33,781 nt of DNA, from assembly GCA_018819065.1 (NCBI GenBank), contig JAHJQL010000086.1:1-33781 (forward strand). Reading direction: 5' to 3'. A program made the translations under genes and the position numbers. Below are positions 30,852 to 33,781 of the stretch, one piece after another (positions within the stretch are counted from its first letter, which is position 1; the number at the start of each line of letters is the position of its first letter). This stretch comes from Nanobdellota archaeon. Its GTDB lineage: Archaea > Nanobdellota > Nanobdellia > Woesearchaeales > GCA-2686295. Below the pieces are notes generated by a model, which made no database searches, was not told where the DNA came from, and saw only the letters and a list, made by a program, of their open reading frames with translations.

Positions 30852-31577
30852 CTAAGCAAGTTCTGTTATTATTTTGACAGCGGTTTTTATTGTTGTGTCT
30901 GTTACTTCTTTTTGCGGGTTTACTTCGACTATATCAGCCATTTTAAAGTTTTTTAGAAGTTTTAACCGTTGTATAAAGTATATTAGTTCTCTTGTTGTCA
31001 TCCCGCCTGGCTCTTCGTTGTTTGTAGCGGGTGCAAACGCTGGGTCTAATACGTTGATGTTTATTGTGATGTATGTTGCTTGCAAAGGATTTGCTACGCT
31101 CATCACTGAGTCGCAGAGTTCTTCTTTTCCTTCAAAACTTAACTCTTTCATGCTGTAATATTTTAGGTTTTGCTGTTTTATGAGTGCAAGGTCTTCTTTT
31201 GACCAGTTCCGAATTCCTATCAATATGATGTTTTGTGGTTTTACAAGATTTTCAGCAATCATCTTTTGCAGATATGCAGGTGGTTTTGCACAGAATATGA
31301 TTATTCCAGAATTTGAGCTGTCTTTAATCATTGCTTTAAAGCAAGGAGTGGTTATTTGGTTTGTTCCGCCTATTGCGATTGTGAAGCAGTCTATCTTTCC
31401 TAAAGAGCTTTCTATGATGTGAGAATAATCTTCTGAGTTATTAATAATGATTTCTTCTTTTGATGTTACTTTTAGAATTCCAGACTCGTTTATTATTGTG
31501 TTTGGAATTAACTTAGTTATTCTTTCTGGGGCTTGCTCACACCCGTCGTTTCCAAGCGGTATTTTTACAAGTCTCAT
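30852..31577 (-). CDS. Arginase/agmatinase-fold protein without the metal-binding residues
   Basis: 241 aa, against about 290 for active ureohydrolases. The fold is shown by the sequence NVLDPAFAP...EEPGGMTTREL and by the end VEVNPQKEVTDTT. All three metal motifs are altered. GGDHS is GGTNQ (70-74). DAHxD is replaced by CAKPP (about 96-100). SxDxDxxDP is TININVLDP (171-179), with Asn for both Asp. It therefore should not bind the manganese pair. It may be a structural or ligand-binding pseudoenzyme. It is 19 bp downstream of iPGM, on the same strand. Confidence 0.85.
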   Translation of the reverse strand: MRLVKIPLGNDGCEQAPERITKLIPNTIINESGILKVTSKEEIIINNSEDYSHIIESSLGKIDCFTIAIGGTNQITTPCFKAMIKDSSNSGIIIFCAKPPAYLQKMIAENLVKPQNIILIGIRNWSKEDLALIKQQNLKYYSMKELSFEGKEELCDSVMSVANPLQATYITININVLDPAFAPATNNEEPGGMTTRELIYFIQRLKLLKNFKMADIVEVNPQKEVTDTTIKTAVKIITELA

Positions 31578-31596
31578 CTTTTTTTTAGCTTTAGTC

Positions 31597-33096
31597 TTAA
31601 CTTATTAGTACTTTGCCAGTCATCTCTTTTGGTATTTGCATACCCATGATTTTTAGTATTGTTGGCGCGATGTCTCCAAGCTTGCCGTCTTTTAGCTTTG
31701 TAAATTTTGTTCCAAGTACGCATAGCGGCACAAGGTTTGTTGAATGTGACGTTATTATCTTTCCTCCAATCCCCATCTCTTCAGCGTTTCCATGGTCGCC
31801 AGTTATTAGTAGCACACCTTTTTTTTCAAAAACTTTCTTTACAATCTTTCCGATGCATTCATCAACTGTTTCTACTGCTTTGACTGCTGCTTTAAAGATT
31901 CCTGTGTGTCCCACCATGTCGCAGTTTGCATAGTTCATAATGATAAAATCATACTCTTTTTCATCCATCGCTTTTAGAACTGCGGTTGTTATCTTTGCTG
32001 CTGACATCTCTGGCTGCAAGTCGTACGTTGCGACTTTTGGACTCGGTATTAATATTCTATCTTCTCCAAGGAATGGTTTTTCTATCTCTCCGTTGAAGAA
32101 AAAGGTTACGTGAGCGTATTTCTCTGTTTCTGCGGCGTGCAGGGCTTTCTTGTTGTTCTTTGAGAGGTATTCTGATAATATGTTCTTCATGTTTGGCCTT
32201 TTGAAAGCTATTAATGCAGGCACATCTTTGTAGTACTCTGCCATGCAGACATATGTTATGTCATTCTTTTTTCGTTTGAATTCATTGAATTTCGGCTCTG
32301 TGAATGCTTTTGTTATCTGTCTTGCGCGGTCTCCTCTGTAGTTGAAGAATATTATCGAGTCTTTTTCACTAATACCATCATAGTCTCCTATTATTATTGG
32401 TTTTATGAACTCATCAGTCTCTCCTTTTTCATAGGCGAAGTTTATCGCTTCTCGCCAGTTTTTTACCTTGTTTTTTGACTCTGCAGATTCTAGTGCTTTG
32501 AACGCTTCGTTTATCCTGTCCCAGCGGTTGTCCCTATCCATCGCGTAGTATCTTCCTATGATTGTTTTTATCTGTGCAGGGTATTTCTTCATCTGCTCTT
32601 CTAGCGCTTCTAAATAGACTGATGTTGACTTTGGAAGTGTGTCTCGACCGTCGGTGAATACGTGTATGAATGGTTTTACTCTGTGTTCTGTACACATCTT
32701 AAGCAGTGCGAACAAGTGGTTTTGGTGTGCGTGCACTCCTTGGTCTTGCAAGAGCCCCATTATGTGCAGGTGGCTTTTGTTCTTCTTTACATTGTTTATT
32801 GCTTTTAGAAACGCCTTGTTTCCAAAGAATTCTTCTGTCTCTATTGATTTGCTGATAAGAACTTGTGTCTGGTAAACGACTCGTCCAGCGCCGATGTTTA
32901 AGTGTCCTACTTCGCTTGAGCCTTGGTATCCTGTAGGGAGTCCTACTGCTTCTCCATGTGCTTTTAGTTTTGATAATAATCCTTCTTTGAATAATTTGTC
33001 GAGGTTTGGCGTGTTTGCTGTTGCTATCGCGTTTCCCTCTTTCTCATCTCTAAGTCCAAATCCATCCATCACTATTAGAACTACTGGTTTTCTCAT
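31597..33096 (-). CDS. gpmI: BPG-independent phosphoglycerate mutase
   Basis: 499 aa. Interconverts 3- and 2-phosphoglycerate in glycolysis/gluconeogenesis with two Mn2+. The phosphatase-domain MDGFG (D11) and the nucleophile QGSSEVGHLNIGAGR (S61) are intact. The mutase insertion has HVFTDGRDTLP and YYAMDRDNRWDR. The second metal half has NYANCDMVGHTG and TGDHGNAE. Length and motifs match the bacterial-type GpmI, not the archaeal ApgM. Convergent or operonic with the arginase-like gene. Confidence 0.96.
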   Translation of the reverse strand: MRKPVVLIVMDGFGLRDEKEGNAIATANTPNLDKLFKEGLLSKLKAHGEAVGLPTGYQGSSEVGHLNIGAGRVVYQTQVLISKSIETEEFFGNKAFLKAINNVKKNKSHLHIMGLLQDQGVHAHQNHLFALLKMCTEHRVKPFIHVFTDGRDTLPKSTSVYLEALEEQMKKYPAQIKTIIGRYYAMDRDNRWDRINEAFKALESAESKNKVKNWREAINFAYEKGETDEFIKPIIIGDYDGISEKDSIIFFNYRGDRARQITKAFTEPKFNEFKRKKNDITYVCMAEYYKDVPALIAFKRPNMKNILSEYLSKNNKKALHAAETEKYAHVTFFFNGEIEKPFLGEDRILIPSPKVATYDLQPEMSAAKITTAVLKAMDEKEYDFIIMNYANCDMVGHTGIFKAAVKAVETVDECIGKIVKKVFEKKGVLLITGDHGNAEEMGIGGKIITSHSTNLVPLCVLGTKFTKLKDGKLGDIAPTILKIMGMQIPKEMTGKVLIS

Positions 33097-33173
33097 TTAG
33101 ACTTGTTTAACTTCGTTTGTGTTTTTATAATTTACCATTAAGATTATAAATAATTGATGTTTTCCCTTGAAAA

Positions 33174-33590
33174 ATGGAATTTAAACTTCATCCTGAAAGA
33201 AAATTTAGACATATTATTTCTGTGCCTTTTATCTACATGATGATTATACCAGTTATTATAATGGATTTTTTTATAGAGATATATCATCATATTTGTTTTC
33301 CATTATATGGAATTCCTATTGTTAAGAGGAGTAACTACATACGTATGGACAGGCAAAAGTTAGAATATTTGTCTTTTCGCGAAAAGATAAACTGTGCTTA
33401 CTGTGGATATGTAAATGGGTTTGCAACCTATTTTTTAAGGATTGCAAACGACACAGAAAAGTACTGGTGCGGGATAAAACATAAAAAACAAGAAGGTTTT
33501 ATTGAACAAGCACATCAGAAGAACTTCTTAGAGTATGGAGATGAGAAAGCATACTGTAATCTGGTAGGGGAAGAGAGAAGGAAAAAATAG
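33174..33590 (+). CDS. Conserved protein with N-terminal membrane segment and cysteine/His site
   Basis: 138 aa. A hydrophobic stretch at about 14-42 is followed by HHICFPLYGIPIVKRSNYIRMDRQKLEYLSFREKINCAYCGYVNGF. This closely resembles an uncharacterised bacterial family (my recollection, not a search). CAYCGY, YWCGIKH and a final Cys suggest a metal-binding cluster facing the cytoplasm. Function unknown. The resemblance suggests transfer from bacteria. It starts 3 bp after a T-rich tract and has no neighbour on its strand within the window. Confidence 0.75.
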   Translation: MEFKLHPERKFRHIISVPFIYMMIIPVIIMDFFIEIYHHICFPLYGIPIVKRSNYIRMDRQKLEYLSFREKINCAYCGYVNGFATYFLRIANDTEKYWCGIKHKKQEGFIEQAHQKNFLEYGDEKAYCNLVGEERRKK

Positions 33591-33632
33591 ATATAATTTA
33601 AATATTACTTTAAACTTCAACAACGATATAAC

Positions 33633-33710
33633 AAAAATTCGACGATAGTCGGCTATCCCTGACCTAAAGGTCAGGGTATTACGCTCGACTATCTTAAAAG
33701 TCGAATTTTT
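33633..33710. repeat. Nested hairpin element 1
   Basis: AAAAATTCGAC/GTCGAATTTTT (11 bp, 33633-33643 and 33700-33710) encloses GATAGTCG/CGACTATC (33644-33651 and 33686-33693), which encloses CCCTGACC-TAAA-GGTCAGGG (33657-33676). No ORF. Could be a terminator-like structure or a MITE-like palindrome. Confidence 0.7.
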
Positions 33711-33713
33711 GGG

Positions 33714-33779
33714 ATTAAAAATCTCAACCTGAAGGTCGGGGTATTAAACCCCAACAAAATCTCTGTTGAGATTTTTAAT
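33714..33779. repeat. Nested hairpin element 2
   Basis: ATTAAAAATCTCAAC/GTTGAGATTTTTAAT is a perfect 15-bp inverted repeat (33714-33728 and 33765-33779) enclosing GGGG-TATTAAA-CCCC. It shares ACCT-x-AAGGTC-x-GGGTATTA with element 1 (18 of 20). Confidence 0.7.
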
Positions 33780-33781
33780 AA

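Noticed and set aside
33633-33779. CRISPR array
   Set aside because: Only two unequal palindromic units with no spacer-like regular spacing and no cas genes.

Overview
The window is an AT-rich piece of an archaeal chromosome. It carries a split-subunit archaeal RNA polymerase operon (H, B'', B', A', A''), archaeal-type ribosomal proteins (L7Ae, S28e, L24e, L30e, S12, S10), EF-1A, EF-2, archaeal NusA and archaeal Elp3. TATA boxes lie about 25 nt before many start codons (leaderless style). Multi-intron tRNAs, a zinc-LID adenylate kinase, BPG-independent phosphoglycerate mutase, DUF5661-like and SemiSWEET proteins, and many small or degenerate proteins suggest a DPANN archaeon, perhaps Woesearchaeota-like. 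That placement is inference.

Layout. 1-1500: the 3' end of an unknown gene, a small TPR-like protein, and a nucleotidyltransferase-like protein. 1544-7553 (minus): a translation and nucleotide superoperon, L7Ae-S28e-L24e-Ndk-Adk-EF2-EF1A-S10. 7691-9330: a degenerate cis-prenyltransferase, divergent from an archaeal prepilin peptidase. 9337-10643 (minus): two overlapping HIT-domain proteins with broken catalytic triads. 10743-11146 (minus): a cluster of unlisted microproteins (18-35 aa). Three of them share a D-[EN]-S-G-x-[LI]-Y-x-E motif. They are divergent from an AbrB/PhoU-type regulator, with a perfect 20-bp palindrome between the two promoters. 12346-18261: Elp3, a PD-(D/E)XK nuclease with a DUF5655-like tail, a CorC/CNNM membrane protein, a SemiSWEET, and an RNA m5C methyltransferase. 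18296-27602 (minus): an orphan histidine kinase, then S12, NusA, L30e, RpoA'', A', B', B'' and H. 27628-28000 (minus): tRNA-Lys and tRNA-Asp. 28250-30492: small proteins and a hydrolase. 30547-30792 (minus): tRNA-Tyr. 30852-33590: an arginase-fold pseudoenzyme, iPGM, and a zinc/membrane protein. 33633-33779: two nested hairpin repeats.

The most striking finding is that all three tRNA genes are broken by several introns, seven in total. tRNA-Lys(UUU) and tRNA-Asp(GUC) each have one in the D-loop and one at 37/38. tRNA-Tyr(GUA) has one at 37/38 and two in the T-loop, which isolate a 6-nt exon. Removing them gives complete 73-75 nt cloverleaves, and most junctions fit the bulge-helix-bulge motif with cuts after the second bulge base. 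Ordinary tRNA annotation would probably miss these genes. The second is the microprotein cluster beside a candidate operator. A third theme is several enzyme folds that have lost their catalytic residues (cis-prenyltransferase, two HIT proteins, arginase).
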